A DNA stretch of 64,000 nucleotides, taken from assembly GCA_904419955.1 (NCBI GenBank), contig CAJFTO010000004.1:48273-112272 (forward strand), given 5' to 3'. Each line of letters starts with the position of its first letter. The first letter of the stretch is position 1. A program made the translations under genes and the position numbers. Below are positions 8,415 through 19,249 of the stretch, one piece after another. The notes beneath the pieces are model-generated. The model was not told the origin of the DNA. It ran no database searches and worked only from the letters and a program-made list of their open reading frames with translations. Origin of the DNA: Candidatus Roslinia caecavium (GTDB taxonomy: Bacteria > Bacillota > Clostridia > Monoglobales > Monoglobaceae).

Positions 8415-9746
8415 TTAACTGAGCGCCTCGAACGGCTTTACTATATCCGATTTATGCATTTTATGAGTATTGTAGTCGTAAGACCTTCTTGTTATCTGCG
8501 CTCCGAGCTTTCTGAGCTTATCTTCGAAATGCTCGTAACCTCTGTCGATATATTTCAGATTATGTATCTCGGTAACGCCGTCGGCGATAAGACCCGCTAT
8601 CACAAGCGCGGCTCCCGCGCGCAGATCGGTAGCCGATACCGGGGCTCCGGTCAGTTTGGTTCCGCCTTCGACTATAGCTATATTCTTGCCCTCGACCGTG
8701 ATATTTCCGCCCATTCGGTTCAGTTCGTCAACGTATTTGAGTCGCGTATCCCACACGTTTTCGCGCATTATGCTCGTACCCTTGGCGACCGTCAAAAGCA
8801 CGACCATCTGCGGCTGAAGATCGGTAGGGAATCCCGGGTAGGGCTGAGTCTTTACCGTCGCTTTGCGAAGTTCTGGCTTATCGACGAAGATCCTTATCGC
8901 CTCGTCGTATTCCTGTACGCCGACGCCCATCTCTTCAAGCTTCGCGCTCAGCGATTCCATATGCTTGGGGATGATATTAGTGACCGTTACGTCGCCTCTC
9001 GTCGCCGCCGCGGCTATCATATACGTGCCGGCTTCTATCTGGTCGGGGATCACGCTGAACGTACCGCCGTGTAATTCTTTGACGCCTCGTATTTTTATAA
9101 CGTCGGTTCCCGCGCCCCTGATGTTTGCGCCCATGCTGTTTAAGAAGTTAGCCACGTCCACCACGTGCGGCTCTTTCGCCGCGCTGTCGATCACGGTCAT
9201 GCCTTCGGCGAGAACCGCAGCGAGCATTATGTTTATCGTCGCGCCGACCGAGACCACGTCGAGATACACCGCGTCGCCTATAAGCCGATCCGCCTCGAGG
9301 TTGACCGTCCCGTATTCGACGTTCACCCTTGCGCCGAGAGCTTCAAAACCCTTGATGTGCTGGTCGATAGGCCTGACGCCGAAATCGCAGCCGCCCGGAA
9401 GAGCGACCTTCGCGCGTTTAAAACGTCCGAGCAGAGCGCCCATCAAATATGAGGAAGCGCGCATCCTACCGACGCTTTCGTATGTGGCCTCGTAGTTATT
9501 TAAGTCCGAACAATCGACTTCAACTGTGTTTTCGTCCACGAACTCGGCTTTTCCTCCCAAGTCGTTTATCATGTTGATTAAATTGACAATATCCGTTACT
9601 CTGGGCACGTTTTCTACTATACATTTTCCCTTTACCATCATCGCGGCTACGAGAATAGCGACAGCGGAGTTCTTAGCTCCGCTTATCTTGACCTCGCCGC
9701 GCAGCTTTACGCCGCCCAGAATCACCATTTTTTCTCTATTTTCCAT
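8415..9746 (-). CDS. murA: UDP-N-acetylglucosamine 1-carboxyvinyltransferase
   Basis: 443 residues, full length for MurA. It catalyses transfer of enolpyruvate from PEP to UDP-GlcNAc, the first committed cytoplasmic step of peptidoglycan synthesis. Visible landmarks are the ISGAKNSAV substrate motif near residues 21-29, the catalytic-loop Cys120 in LPGGCDFG, the RPIDQHIKG segment and the C-terminal [13 protein letters not shown] block. The Cys means the enzyme should be of the fosfomycin-sensitive type. It is transcribed alone on the minus strand from a probable promoter at 9870-9897 and ends at the shared terminator at 8355-8388. Clostridia commonly carry two murA paralogues; which one this is cannot be told here. 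Confidence 0.95.
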   Translation of the reverse strand: MENREKMVILGGVKLRGEVKISGAKNSAVAILVAAMMVKGKCIVENVPRVTDIVNLINMINDLGGKAEFVDENTVEVDCSDLNNYEATYESVGRMRASSYLMGALLGRFKRAKVALPGGCDFGVRPIDQHIKGFEALGARVNVEYGTVNLEADRLIGDAVYLDVVSVGATINIMLAAVLAEGMTVIDSAAKEPHVVDVANFLNSMGANIRGAGTDVIKIRGVKELHGGTFSVIPDQIEAGTYMIAAAATRGDVTVTNIIPKHMESLSAKLEEMGVGVQEYDEAIRIFVDKPELRKATVKTQPYPGFPTDLQPQMVVLLTVAKGTSIMRENVWDTRLKYVDELNRMGGNITVEGKNIAIVEGGTKLTGAPVSATDLRAGAALVIAGLIADGVTEIHNLKYIDRGYEHFEDKLRKLGAQITRRSYDYNTHKMHKSDIVKPFEALS

Positions 9747-9869
9747 TTATTTTTGCCCCCATTTTCGAGCTTATAGCAGATAGAAATATCTAAATAACCA
9801 TGAATAGAACGATATATTATAAATAAATATATCTGTTTTTCTATATTCCTCACTTGAACATACAAACTG

Positions 9870-9897
9870 ATTATAGCACAATTTGATCAAAGTTCAA
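9870..9897 (-). promoter_or_regulatory. Probable murA promoter
   Basis: On the minus strand TTGAAC (revcomp of 9892-9897), 16 bp, TATAAT (revcomp of 9870-9875), about 120 bases upstream of murA. Confidence 0.55.
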
Positions 9898-10437
9898 GTG
9901 TTTTAGATATTTTTCTCACATTATGCAAAAAACATTTGTGAAAACACATATCCGATTATTACATTTGTATATTATTTTATGACGTATGTCTGTAATATGT
10001 TTATGAAAGTTTTTTAAGCCCCCGCGCCGTTTTTGTTAAGCCGTTATCTTGTCGTACGCCGCGCGCCCCGAAAAGAAATATGCGCGGCGGTCTGCGGTAT
10101 TCTTATGTAGAATTTATTTAAGAATATCTAAAAACGCTTTCCAATATAACGGCGTTTTTAGTTCCCGTCTTTATATTGCTTAAAACAAAAAGCGAACATA
10201 AATAATTATATCATATTATGGTTACGACGCTATTACAGAAACATTAAATACATTTTTCACCAAAATAAGACCGCATGCTATAATGATAATAAGAGCTTGT
10301 TCACAGATAATATGGTTTTTTCAATAAAAGCGGAATCGGAAGATCGGAAAAGCGGCTCGCTAAAAAAATATACGCCCGCTGTAGGCCGCTTTTCCGCGTC
10401 GAGTAATTAAGTCGAGCAATTAAAAGGAGGTAAGATA
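9898..10437 (+). promoter_or_regulatory. Long leader of the amidase gene with promoter and inverted repeat
   Basis: A 540-bp non-coding stretch. A candidate promoter TTCACC (10256-10261), 17 bp, TATAAT (10279-10284) would give a leader of about 150 nt. In it, CGGAAAAGCGGC (10345-10356) pairs perfectly with GCCGCTTTTCCG (10385-10396) across a 28-base loop. No T-run follows, so this is not a plain terminator. The sequence between 9900 and 10250 shows nothing I can support. Confidence 0.5.
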
Positions 10438-10995
10438 ATGGCTACAAAAATTTTTGTCGACGCGGGGCACGGAGGAAGCAATCCGGGCGCAGTCGGCAAC
10501 GGCGTGACCGAAGAGAGAGTCAATCTGTCGGTCGCGACTCAGCTCGCTCAGAATCTCAGAAACGCCGGCTACGATGTGATGGAATACAGAACTACCAGAG
10601 ACGAAAACGTTTTAGACAACGTGGCGCAGGATCTGAGAAACAGGGCGAGAATGGCTAACGAATGGGGAGCCGATTACTTTGTGAGTATACACACGAATTC
10701 GTCCTTAAACCCCGCCGCCAACGGGTTTGAAACGTACGTATACCGTATACCGTCGCGCGCGGCCGAACTGGCTCAGTCAATACAGGACGCGTTCGTAAGC
10801 GAGCTCGGTTCAAAGGACAACGGGGTGAGAAGCGCGAACTTTTCCGTGCTCAGAAACACGAATATGCCCGCGGTATTGTGCGAGCTGGGATACCTGTCGA
10901 ACCCGACCGAGGCTTTAAACCTCAACAGTCCGCTCTGGCAGACCAAAGCGGCGAGAGCGATTTTCAACGGCATATATAATTTTGTAAAGCCGTAA
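10438..10995 (+). CDS. N-acetylmuramoyl-L-alanine amidase (Amidase_3 type)
   Basis: 185 residues, essentially a single Amidase_3 catalytic domain. These zinc enzymes cleave the amide bond between N-acetylmuramic acid and the peptide stem of peptidoglycan. Zn-ligand and catalytic motifs are in place: DAGHGG near residue 8-13, the Glu of EERVNLSVA, SIHTNSS near residue 85 and VLCELGYLSNPTE near the end. AAAGGAGG upstream defines the ATG at 10438. No signal peptide or wall-binding domain is present, so it may act in the mother cell, at lysis, or leave by an unusual route. It could be phage- or sporulation-derived. It stands alone, with a long structured leader. Confidence 0.9.
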   Translation: MATKIFVDAGHGGSNPGAVGNGVTEERVNLSVATQLAQNLRNAGYDVMEYRTTRDENVLDNVAQDLRNRARMANEWGADYFVSIHTNSSLNPAANGFETYVYRIPSRAAELAQSIQDAFVSELGSKDNGVRSANFSVLRNTNMPAVLCELGYLSNPTEALNLNSPLWQTKAARAIFNGIYNFVKP

Positions 10996-11304
10996 TATAT
11001 AAATATATAAAAGAACAGAAACGAGCGCCCTGTTTCGGAGACAAGTTACAGTCGGGAGGTCCGGCGGCGCGGAACGCGGTTAACGCGCCGCCGCGAACTG
11101 TTTTGTATAAAAGACAAAAAAATATAGAAAATCAGGCGGAAATTTTCTATACGCCCTTAAATTCTTGTAAGATTATTGTAACAATAGCGGCTTGACTTTT
11201 TATATCCGGTTGGTTATAATCAATTCGTGTTAATAGAAAAAAAGAGTAAAATTTAGAAATTTGTTTTAAATAAAAGGTTGCGAAGGATAAAGGCGGAGGG
11301 TTGT
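10996..11304 (+). promoter_or_regulatory. Intergenic region with hairpin and promoter of the deacetylase gene
   Basis: A GC-rich inverted repeat (GGCGGCGCG and CGCGCCGCC, about 11063-11093) follows the amidase gene and may terminate it, though the T-run is short. The promoter TTGACT (11192-11197), 17 bp, TATAAT (11215-11220) precedes the polysaccharide deacetylase gene. Confidence 0.65.
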
Positions 11305-12375
11305 ATGACTATGAAGAAAGCATTGGTAGCCGTATTTATTGGCGTGATACTCGTCGTATGTTTGGGCGCGAAAGGAAATATTCAGGTCGACGAATCTGAA
11401 AATTACGATTCGGACATGGTTACAATGTACAGCGAAGACGGCAGAACTCAGGACGTTCCGGCGGACGATGTCGAGGAGAACAAGTCCGTAGGCTGGTACG
11501 ATAATTTTACGGATGTAATAACAAAGCTATGGGCCGACGACGGCAGAAGTATAATCGTCTATAAAGCGGATAAAGACGATTATCTCGACGCCGGCTGGAA
11601 AGAAAACCGCAGCCAAGTGGTATCGAAGATATACAATAAGGACACTGGCGAAGAAAAAGAGGTCTTTAAGTCCGAAGTACAGAGCTATTTGGACAGCGGT
11701 TGGAAGCGCGGAACGGGCGACGTAGATCCGGACGCGCCGATGGTGGCGCTCACTTTTGACGACGGTCCGAGCGGCGAACTTACGCCGAAGCTTTTGGACG
11801 CCCTGGAAGAAAACGGGGCGAGAGCTACGTTTTTCTGTCTCGGTCAGAGCATAGATAAAGTAAAAGGTTCGGACGAAATAATCCGCAGAATGAAGGAAAT
11901 AGGCTGCGAAGTGGGCAGCCATACGCAGGATCATAAACAGCTCACTTCGCTCAGCGAGGATCAGGTAAAACAGCAGATCAACCAGACCAAGGACTCGATC
12001 AGGGATATAACAGGCGAGGATCCGTCGGTAATGAGACCGCCTTACGGCGCGCATAACGAGACGGTGGACAAAAACGCCGGCGCGCCGGTCATCTTATGGT
12101 CTAAAGATTCCACGGATTGGCGTCTCAAAAACGCGGACGCTATTTATGAGAAAACGCTGAGCGAAGTGGAGGACGGAGATATCATACTCCTTCACGATAT
12201 CCATGATTTTTCTGTCGAGGCGGCTATAAGGTTAATACCAAAGCTTCAGGACGAGGGCTATCAGCTTGTGACAGTGACCGAGATGATAGAGGCTAAGGTC
12301 GGAAACATAGAGGACGGCAAGACGTATACTGATATGTGGCCGAGTACGGTTAAAAAGCTGACCGGTTCAAATTAA
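11305..12375 (+). CDS. Membrane-anchored polysaccharide deacetylase (CE4/NodB)
   Basis: About 356 residues. Start is ATG 11305 or ATG 11311, both served by GGAGGG at 11295-11300; an upstream TTG is not supported. An N-terminal hydrophobic helix (ALVAVFIGVILVVCLGAKG) anchors or exports it. After about 140 residues of linker, the NodB domain carries all five CE4 motifs: TFDDGP, HTQDHKQ (metal-binding His pair), RPPYGAHN, the DSTDW block and LLHDIH. Such enzymes remove acetyl groups from N-acetylglucosamine or N-acetylmuramic acid of peptidoglycan, often giving lysozyme resistance. It stands between an amidase and a PLP enzyme but appears to have its own promoter (11192-11220). Confidence 0.9.
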   Translation: MTMKKALVAVFIGVILVVCLGAKGNIQVDESENYDSDMVTMYSEDGRTQDVPADDVEENKSVGWYDNFTDVITKLWADDGRSIIVYKADKDDYLDAGWKENRSQVVSKIYNKDTGEEKEVFKSEVQSYLDSGWKRGTGDVDPDAPMVALTFDDGPSGELTPKLLDALEENGARATFFCLGQSIDKVKGSDEIIRRMKEIGCEVGSHTQDHKQLTSLSEDQVKQQINQTKDSIRDITGEDPSVMRPPYGAHNETVDKNAGAPVILWSKDSTDWRLKNADAIYEKTLSEVEDGDIILLHDIHDFSVEAAIRLIPKLQDEGYQLVTVTEMIEAKVGNIEDGKTYTDMWPSTVKKLTGSN

Positions 12376-12502
12376 TATGCGACAGTTCTCAGTCGGCGGA
12401 TAAAATAGACGCCCCGCAAAAGCGGCGGTTAACATACCGGATGAAATAAATACAGCGGCTGTATAGAGATATACGGTCGCTTTTATAATAGAAGCAACAA
12501 TG

Positions 12503-12622
12503 TAGAGATTAGCGAATAGGAGCCTGAAACGGCGGCTGAAGCGTTTGGGAAAACAAAGTATTCCACCGCGTACGCTGTCGTCTTGCGATAAAGGGGCGAA
12601 ATTCACCCCCTAATCGCTACGT
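12503..12622. repeat. Heptad-repeat element copy 4 (inverted ends)
   Basis: A 120-bp element between the deacetylase and the PLP-enzyme gene. It starts GTAGAGATTAGCGAATAGG and ends CCCCTAATCGCTAC, so the ends are inverted copies of each other. The core contains GGGAAAACAAAGTATTCC, shared with copies 2 and 3. The TTTGGAGGT ribosome site of the next gene follows directly. Confidence 0.7.
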
Positions 12623-12638
12623 TTGGAGGTCGATAGTA

Positions 12639-13628
12639 GTGTTTACAGAAATTTCAAACATGTTCGGAAACACGCCGCTTATCGCGGTCGATTTTAAATA
12701 CAGAGGAAAAGAAGCGACGATCTACGCTAAGGTCGAGTCGTATAACCCCACGGGGAGCCTTAAAGACAGGGTGGCTTATTATATCCTGAAAAAGGCGTAT
12801 GAAAAGAAAGAGATATCGAAAAACGACGTAATAGTCGAAGCCACGAGCGGGAACACGGGTATAGCGTTTTCGGCGCTCGGCGCGTATCTTGGGCATAAGG
12901 TGATAATATTCATGCCGGATTGGATGAGCCGGGAGAGGATAAACCTGATGAAGAGCTACGGCGCCGAGGTGAGGCTGGTGTCTAAAGAAGAAGGCGGATT
13001 CTTAGGTTCGATAAGGATGTGCGAGGAGATGGCGGAAAGAGGCGGAGCGTTTCTGCCCGGCCAGTTTTCAAACCCGGACAATATCGAGACCCACGTGCTA
13101 TATACCGGCGCCGAGATCATCGACGCTTTGAAGGGTATAGGAAGGACGCCGGACGCGGTAGTCGCGGGGGTTGGCACCGGCGGAACGGTTATGGGTATAG
13201 GCCGCGCGATCAAGGCGGTAAACCCGAGCGCAAAGGCGTATCCGTTAGAGCCGCTGAACTCGCCGACGCTTTCGACCGGGTATAAGACCGGCAGCCATAG
13301 GATACAGGGGATCTCGGACGAATTCATACCCGAGATCGTGAAACTTGACGAACTTGACGACATCGTGTCGGTAGACGATATAGATTCGATCATAATGGCT
13401 AAGAAGATATCCGAGCGGCTCGGTCTCGGGATAGGCATATCGTCGGGAGCCAATTTTATAGGCGCTATAAAGATGATGGAGCAAAATAGCTTTGATATGA
13501 CCATGACCACGGTGTTCGCCGACGATAACAAGAAGTATCTGTCAACCGATTACTCGCTCGACTGGGAGAGCAAGGACGAGTATATTTCCACCCACGTGGA
13601 ACTGACGGGTTACAGATATATCGGCTGA
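12639..13628 (+). CDS. Cysteine synthase-like PLP enzyme
   Basis: 329 residues, fold-type II PLP-dependent beta-family. The PLP lysine lies in NPTGSLKDR near residue 42, the substrate loop is EATSGNTGIAF, and the phosphate-binding loop is GVGTGGTVMG. A C-terminal SSGANFIGA block follows. This is the pattern of O-acetylserine sulfhydrylase (CysK) and its relatives, which make L-cysteine from O-acetylserine and sulfide. Close homologues include cystathionine beta-synthase and other O-substituted serine lyases, so substrate is not certain. The start is GTG 12639, with GGAGG at 12625-12629. The ribosome site immediately follows repeat element copy 4, which may therefore affect its expression. No cysE or sulfur transport gene is adjacent. 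Confidence 0.85.
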   Translation: MFTEISNMFGNTPLIAVDFKYRGKEATIYAKVESYNPTGSLKDRVAYYILKKAYEKKEISKNDVIVEATSGNTGIAFSALGAYLGHKVIIFMPDWMSRERINLMKSYGAEVRLVSKEEGGFLGSIRMCEEMAERGGAFLPGQFSNPDNIETHVLYTGAEIIDALKGIGRTPDAVVAGVGTGGTVMGIGRAIKAVNPSAKAYPLEPLNSPTLSTGYKTGSHRIQGISDEFIPEIVKLDELDDIVSVDDIDSIIMAKKISERLGLGIGISSGANFIGAIKMMEQNSFDMTMTTVFADDNKKYLSTDYSLDWESKDEYISTHVELTGYRYIG

Positions 13629-13848
13629 AATTTAAACGGGAGCGGTTTTGAACCGGCGGCTTCGGCTCGGAAATGAGAGCCGGGCGCGGCTTTCGGTTCG
13701 CGATCGCTCCTCGATTTTTATACGGCCGTTTGGACGGCTGGGGATCCGATTGTTGAATATTTGGGGAAATCTACAATAGAATCATGTCTTTTTAGGTCAT
13801 ATTTGACGGCTGTTTGTGTTGACTTTAATATATAACTTGTGATAAAAT
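13629..13848 (+). promoter_or_regulatory. Intergenic region with guaB promoter
   Basis: A possible long hairpin (GGGAGCG near 13638 with CGCTCC near 13705, then CTCGATTTTTA) may end the upstream gene. TTGACT (13819-13824), 18 bp, TAAAAT (13843-13848) is a reasonable guaB promoter. I see no purine or guanidine riboswitch core. Confidence 0.5.
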
Positions 13849-13859
13849 AAATTAAATAG

Positions 13860-15374
<1,515 letters not shown>

Positions 15375-15443
15375 TTTTTGGAGCTAACGCGGCGCGGCTT
15401 TTGAATATATCGCGCCGTCCGAATATAAAGTGTCAATACGATC

Positions 15444-15478
15444 CAGCTTTTCCGAACGTTTGCGGAAAAGCTGTTTTG
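15444..15478 (+). terminator. guaB terminator
   Basis: CAGCTTTTCCG and CGGAAAAGCTG form a perfect 11-bp stem with an 8-base loop, followed by TTTTGCTATT. Confidence 0.85.
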
Positions 15479-15522
15479 CTATTAGGAACTCTATTTTAAA
15501 TAACGGCTGAGAGGTGAACGAT

Positions 15523-17499
15523 ATGGATAAAATAAAAAGAGAAGCTGATTTTAAGCTCGATATAACAAAGGAAAAACTCGCGGATATCCCCAAAGGAATG
15601 TTCGGATTGTTCTTTGAGGATATAAACTACGCGGCGGACGGCGGTCTGTACGCGGAGACGATAGAAAACGGATCGTTCGAGGCGCTTAAATACGTCGGCG
15701 GCGGCAAGACCGAGTTCGACGGCGGCTACGGCTGGGAGCCGCTTGACGGATCCGGAAAGACGACGTTCGAGATAAAGAGCGACTCGCCGCTAAACGAAAA
15801 TAATCTCCACTATCTCGAGCTAAACTGCGCTGAAGCGGGCGGCGGCGTTAAGAATAAGGCTTTCGACGGGATATATTTGAAAAAAGGCGAGACCTATACC
15901 GTATCCGTCTGGGCGCGGTCTAAGGGCTACGACGGCGGTATATCGGCCTCGATCGTAAAGGACGGACAGGTTGTGGCCGGCGCCGAGCTTACGAAAGAGG
16001 TATCCGATAAATGGACGAAGTACCGCGCGGAATTCTCGGCGGAGCGGGAGACGCGGGGCGCGGAGTTCGTACTGAGCTTCGACGGGATCGGGCGCGCGGA
16101 CTTGGATATGGTATCGTGCATACCTAAGGACGCGGTATTCGGGATCTTCAGGAGAGATCTCGCCGAAAAGCTCAAGGCGCTAAGCCCCGGCTTTTTGAGA
16201 TTCCCGGGCGGTTGTATAGTCGAGGGCTACGACCTTAAGAACAGGTATAACTGGAAAGACGGCGTCGGAGCCGTAGAGGAAAGAAAGCAGAATTGGAACA
16301 GATGGTCGGCGCATACCGATACCGGGGCCGATAACGGATACAAGCATTACAATCAGACCTACGGCATGGGATTCTACGAGTATTTTCTCCTGTGCGAATA
16401 CCTCGGCGCCCGTCCTCTGCCGGTGGTCAACTGCGGTCTCGGCTGTCAGTACCAGTCGAAAGAGGTTATAGATACGAACGGTAAGGAGTTTGAGACGTAT
16501 ATAAAGGACGCGCTCGATCTGATCGAGTTCGCAAACGGTGACGTTTCGACGTACTGGGGCGGACTCAGGGCGAAAATGGGTCATGAGGAGCCGTTCGGCC
16601 TCGAGCTTATTGGTATAGGCAACGAACAATGGCAGACCGAAACCAACGATTTTTACGCTAAATACGAGGCGTTCGAGAAAGCGATCCACGGCGCGTACCC
16701 GGATATCAAACTGGTCGCGACCGCGGGGCCCAAGGTCAAGGACGAGGCGTACGATTCGGCGTGGAGCTGGATCAGGGAGAGGAGCGAGACCAATCCGAAT
16801 TTTGCGGCGGTCGTGGACGAGCATTATTATATGACGCCCGAATGGTTCTTTGAAAACGACGATTTCTACGACGATTACAACAGGTCGGTCAAGGTGTTCG
16901 CGGGCGAATACGCGTCCAGGAATGACGGCGACAATCGGCCGAATTATCCGCAGGCGAATACGTTGCTCTCGGCTATATCCGAAGCGGCGTTTATGACCGG
17001 ACTGGAGCGCAACGCCGACGTGGTTTGCATGGCGTCCTACGCGCCGCTGTTCGCAAGGGTCGGCTATACGCAGTGGTCGCCCGATCTGATCTGGTTCGAC
17101 GATAAGACTTCGTACGTTACGCCGAGCTATTACACGCAGTATATGTACGCGAACAATACGGGCGACTACGTCCTAAAGAGCGAAATTGAACCGAAGCGCG
17201 GCCATAAGCTGTATCATACGGTCTCGTATAAAGAGGAGACGGGCGAAATTATCATAAAGCTGGTAAACGGACTCGAGGAGGCCAAGACGGCTAAGATAAC
17301 CGCGCCCGCGCCGCTTACCGGAGCGGCTGTGATAACGGTTCTGCGCGGCGACTATGCGGCGGCGTATAACAGCATTGCCGAACCTGATAGAATTAGGATA
17401 GAGAAATTAGAGACAAAGGTCTGCGAAAGCGGAGAGAGAAGCTTTGAGTTTACGGCGCCGCCGCTGTCTTTTTGCGTGATAAGGATAGCCGTAAGATAG
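15523..17499 (+). CDS. Alpha-L-arabinofuranosidase, GH51
   Basis: 658 residues from ATG 15523 (GAGAGG 8 bases upstream). GH51 enzymes release terminal arabinofuranose from arabinan, arabinoxylan and arabinogalactan by a retaining mechanism. Residues about 60-190 form a CBM4/9-like beta-sandwich (YTVSVWARSKGYDGGIS). The TIM barrel follows, with the signature FLRFPGGCIVEGY. The acid/base Glu is in GIGNEQW and the nucleophile Glu in VFAGEYASR. A C-terminal beta domain (residues about 540-655, FTAPPLSFCVIRI) ends the protein. There is no signal peptide, so it should act in the cytoplasm on imported arabino-oligosaccharides. No transporter lies beside it. Confidence 0.93.
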   Translation: MDKIKREADFKLDITKEKLADIPKGMFGLFFEDINYAADGGLYAETIENGSFEALKYVGGGKTEFDGGYGWEPLDGSGKTTFEIKSDSPLNENNLHYLELNCAEAGGGVKNKAFDGIYLKKGETYTVSVWARSKGYDGGISASIVKDGQVVAGAELTKEVSDKWTKYRAEFSAERETRGAEFVLSFDGIGRADLDMVSCIPKDAVFGIFRRDLAEKLKALSPGFLRFPGGCIVEGYDLKNRYNWKDGVGAVEERKQNWNRWSAHTDTGADNGYKHYNQTYGMGFYEYFLLCEYLGARPLPVVNCGLGCQYQSKEVIDTNGKEFETYIKDALDLIEFANGDVSTYWGGLRAKMGHEEPFGLELIGIGNEQWQTETNDFYAKYEAFEKAIHGAYPDIKLVATAGPKVKDEAYDSAWSWIRERSETNPNFAAVVDEHYYMTPEWFFENDDFYDDYNRSVKVFAGEYASRNDGDNRPNYPQANTLLSAISEAAFMTGLERNADVVCMASYAPLFARVGYTQWSPDLIWFDDKTSYVTPSYYTQYMYANNTGDYVLKSEIEPKRGHKLYHTVSYKEETGEIIIKLVNGLEEAKTAKITAPAPLTGAAVITVLRGDYAAAYNSIAEPDRIRIEKLETKVCESGERSFEFTAPPLSFCVIRIAVR

Positions 17500-17706
17500 A
17501 GCGGCTTATATGGAGAAAGAACATAATAAAATTATTTAGAAAAATTTTTAAAATACTGCAACATTTGCCCCGGCGTATTTGTATTATAGGTGAAGGACTC
17601 AAATACGGCCCGGGGGAAATCAGGCGGCGGCGCTTCAGGATATGAACTGTTCGGAAGCGAGGAGCGCCGCCGCAAATATTTGATTTGGTAAAGGAGGCGT
17701 CGTTAA
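17500..17706 (+). other. Leader of the Ppx/GppA gene with inverted repeat
   Basis: The AT-rich first part shows no clear terminator. GGCGGCGCT (17626-17634) and AGCGCCGCC (17663-17671) form a perfect 9-bp inverted repeat around a 28-base loop just upstream of the ribosome site AAAGGAGG. Confidence 0.45.
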
Positions 17707-18612
17707 GTGATAGCGGCTATAATAGATTTGGGTTCTAACTCGGCAAGAATGGATATAGTGGAGATATTCGAAAACGGCGAATACGAATACAAGGAGCGTC
17801 TCAGAAAGCTGGTCAAGCTCAGCGAAGGCATGGAAGCGGACGGCTGTATACAGACCGAAGCGGCGGGGCGCGCGGTCGAAGCGCTCGCCGAGTTCAAAAG
17901 CGTAATGGACGGGTATAATGTGGATACCACGATCGCGGTCGCGACCGCGGCTGTGCGTAAGGCGAAAAATTCGGACGTGTTCATAGACGAGGTCGAGGAC
18001 AAGACGGGAATAACGATCGAGGTAATACGCGGCGAAAAGGAAGCGGAATACGATTTCTTAGGCGTTATATCGACTTTGGATATAGAGGACTGCGTGATCG
18101 CGGACACGGGCGGCGGAAGCACGGAGCTGATCTTGGTGATCGGCGGCGACGCGCTCGCAAGAGTGAGCCTGCCTATCGGAGCGGTCAACATGACGGAGCG
18201 GTTTATGGGTTACGGCGAGACAAAGGACGCGCTGGAAGGCTTAGACGACTATATCGACAGCCATCTTGATAAGATAAACTGGCTCGGCGACGCGGAGGGT
18301 CTGCCTATAGTTTGTATGGGCGGAAGTATGTACAACTTCGCAATAATGGAACAGGGTTTATCCGGCTTCGAGTCGGGACTTCACGGCTATACGATCCCGG
18401 CGCGCGAGGCGGCGAACGCCAACGAGATCCTGCTCGGCATGAGCGAGTCGGAACGCGAGTCGGCAGGGATAGAGAGCGGACGTCTCGACACAATAGTCTG
18501 CGGCGTAGCCCCGGTGATGGAACTTATGAAAAAGATCGATTCGGACGAGCTGGTGATATGCGCGTCCACGCTCCGAGACGGGATACTTGCGGAGATAATA
18601 GAGAATATGTGA
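17707..18612 (+). CDS. Ppx/GppA-family phosphatase
   Basis: 301 residues, GTG start at 17707 with AAAGGAGG upstream. The ASKHA-fold signature is clear: IDLGSNSARMDIVEI (phosphate 1), then ATAAVRKAKNS, then the catalytic region VIRGEKEAEYDFLGV, then IADTGGGSTELILV (phosphate 2). The family comprises exopolyphosphatases and guanosine pentaphosphate phosphohydrolases, which degrade polyphosphate or pppGpp. The length of about 300 residues matches the short form lacking the C-terminal HD-like domain of E. coli Ppx, so which substrate it takes cannot be read from the sequence. It is probably monocistronic. A role in stringent response or phosphate storage is likely. Confidence 0.88.
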   Translation: MIAAIIDLGSNSARMDIVEIFENGEYEYKERLRKLVKLSEGMEADGCIQTEAAGRAVEALAEFKSVMDGYNVDTTIAVATAAVRKAKNSDVFIDEVEDKTGITIEVIRGEKEAEYDFLGVISTLDIEDCVIADTGGGSTELILVIGGDALARVSLPIGAVNMTERFMGYGETKDALEGLDDYIDSHLDKINWLGDAEGLPIVCMGGSMYNFAIMEQGLSGFESGLHGYTIPAREAANANEILLGMSESERESAGIESGRLDTIVCGVAPVMELMKKIDSDELVICASTLRDGILAEIIENM

Positions 18613-18997
18613 CCCTGCGCGTATAGAAAATGTAATTTCTAAAACAATGCAGGGCTGGGCTTGCCGTTACTTGGCGGTATGGCGGAAAGGGTTTAATCTA
18701 AATAGCGTTATGTGCGGAAAAGCGATCCGGTTTTTGAAAAGATATATCGCGGCGGATATTAGGCTTCTGTTTGGATCATATATATCAAGGCTGAAAAACC
18801 GCCGCCGCGCCGTCGTTTTCGCGCCGATACGCAAACGGAGACCAGGCGAAAGACCCAGGACGGGGTGTGGAGGCTTTTTTAGATATCAAAACGCAGATAT
18901 TGAAAATTAATAATAAAATTTTCTAAAAATATGGAACTTTTGGTATCTGAAATTAGTCATATATACCGGACAAATAAAACACCATTTGTCTACCTTT

Positions 18998-19056
18998 GCG
19001 AAGAACCGCGCAAACTTGAGTATGTGCGTAGACTTGAGCGAAACGCGGTTCTTCGC
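18998..19056. repeat. 13-bp perfect inverted repeat
   Basis: GCGAAGAACCGCG (18998-19010) and CGCGGTTCTTCGC (19044-19056) flank 33 bases that contain ACTTGAG twice. No T-run follows, so it is not a plain terminator. It directly abuts heptad element copy 5. The surrounding 18613-18997 has no gene I can support. Confidence 0.6.
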
Positions 19057-19063
19057 CGACACC

Positions 19064-19180
19064 CCAACGTAGGGATTAGAGATTAGCGAATAGCGAATAG
19101 GGGCGAAATTTGTTTTTTTAACGCCGAACAGAACAGTAAGCGTAAAATTGACACTCTGTTTTCCTAAACGGCTACAGAAG
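19064..19180. repeat. Heptad-repeat element copy 5
   Basis: It starts AACGTAGGGATTAGAGATTAG, with five 7-bp units, and shares GGGGCGAAATT with copy 4. The right end is unclear and probably eroded around CTGTTTTCC at about 19160. It lies between the Ppx/GppA gene and the SLH/YcdB gene. Confidence 0.55.
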
Positions 19181-19249
19181 CCGTTTTTGCGCTACAGAAC
19201 GACAAACAATAAATTAACTAAATAAATTTTATAAAAAGGGGTGGAAGAT

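Noticed and set aside
18647..18910. Plus-strand open frame of 87 codons between the Ppx/GppA and SLH genes
   Set aside because: No ribosome site, composition of non-coding DNA and no recognisable protein features.
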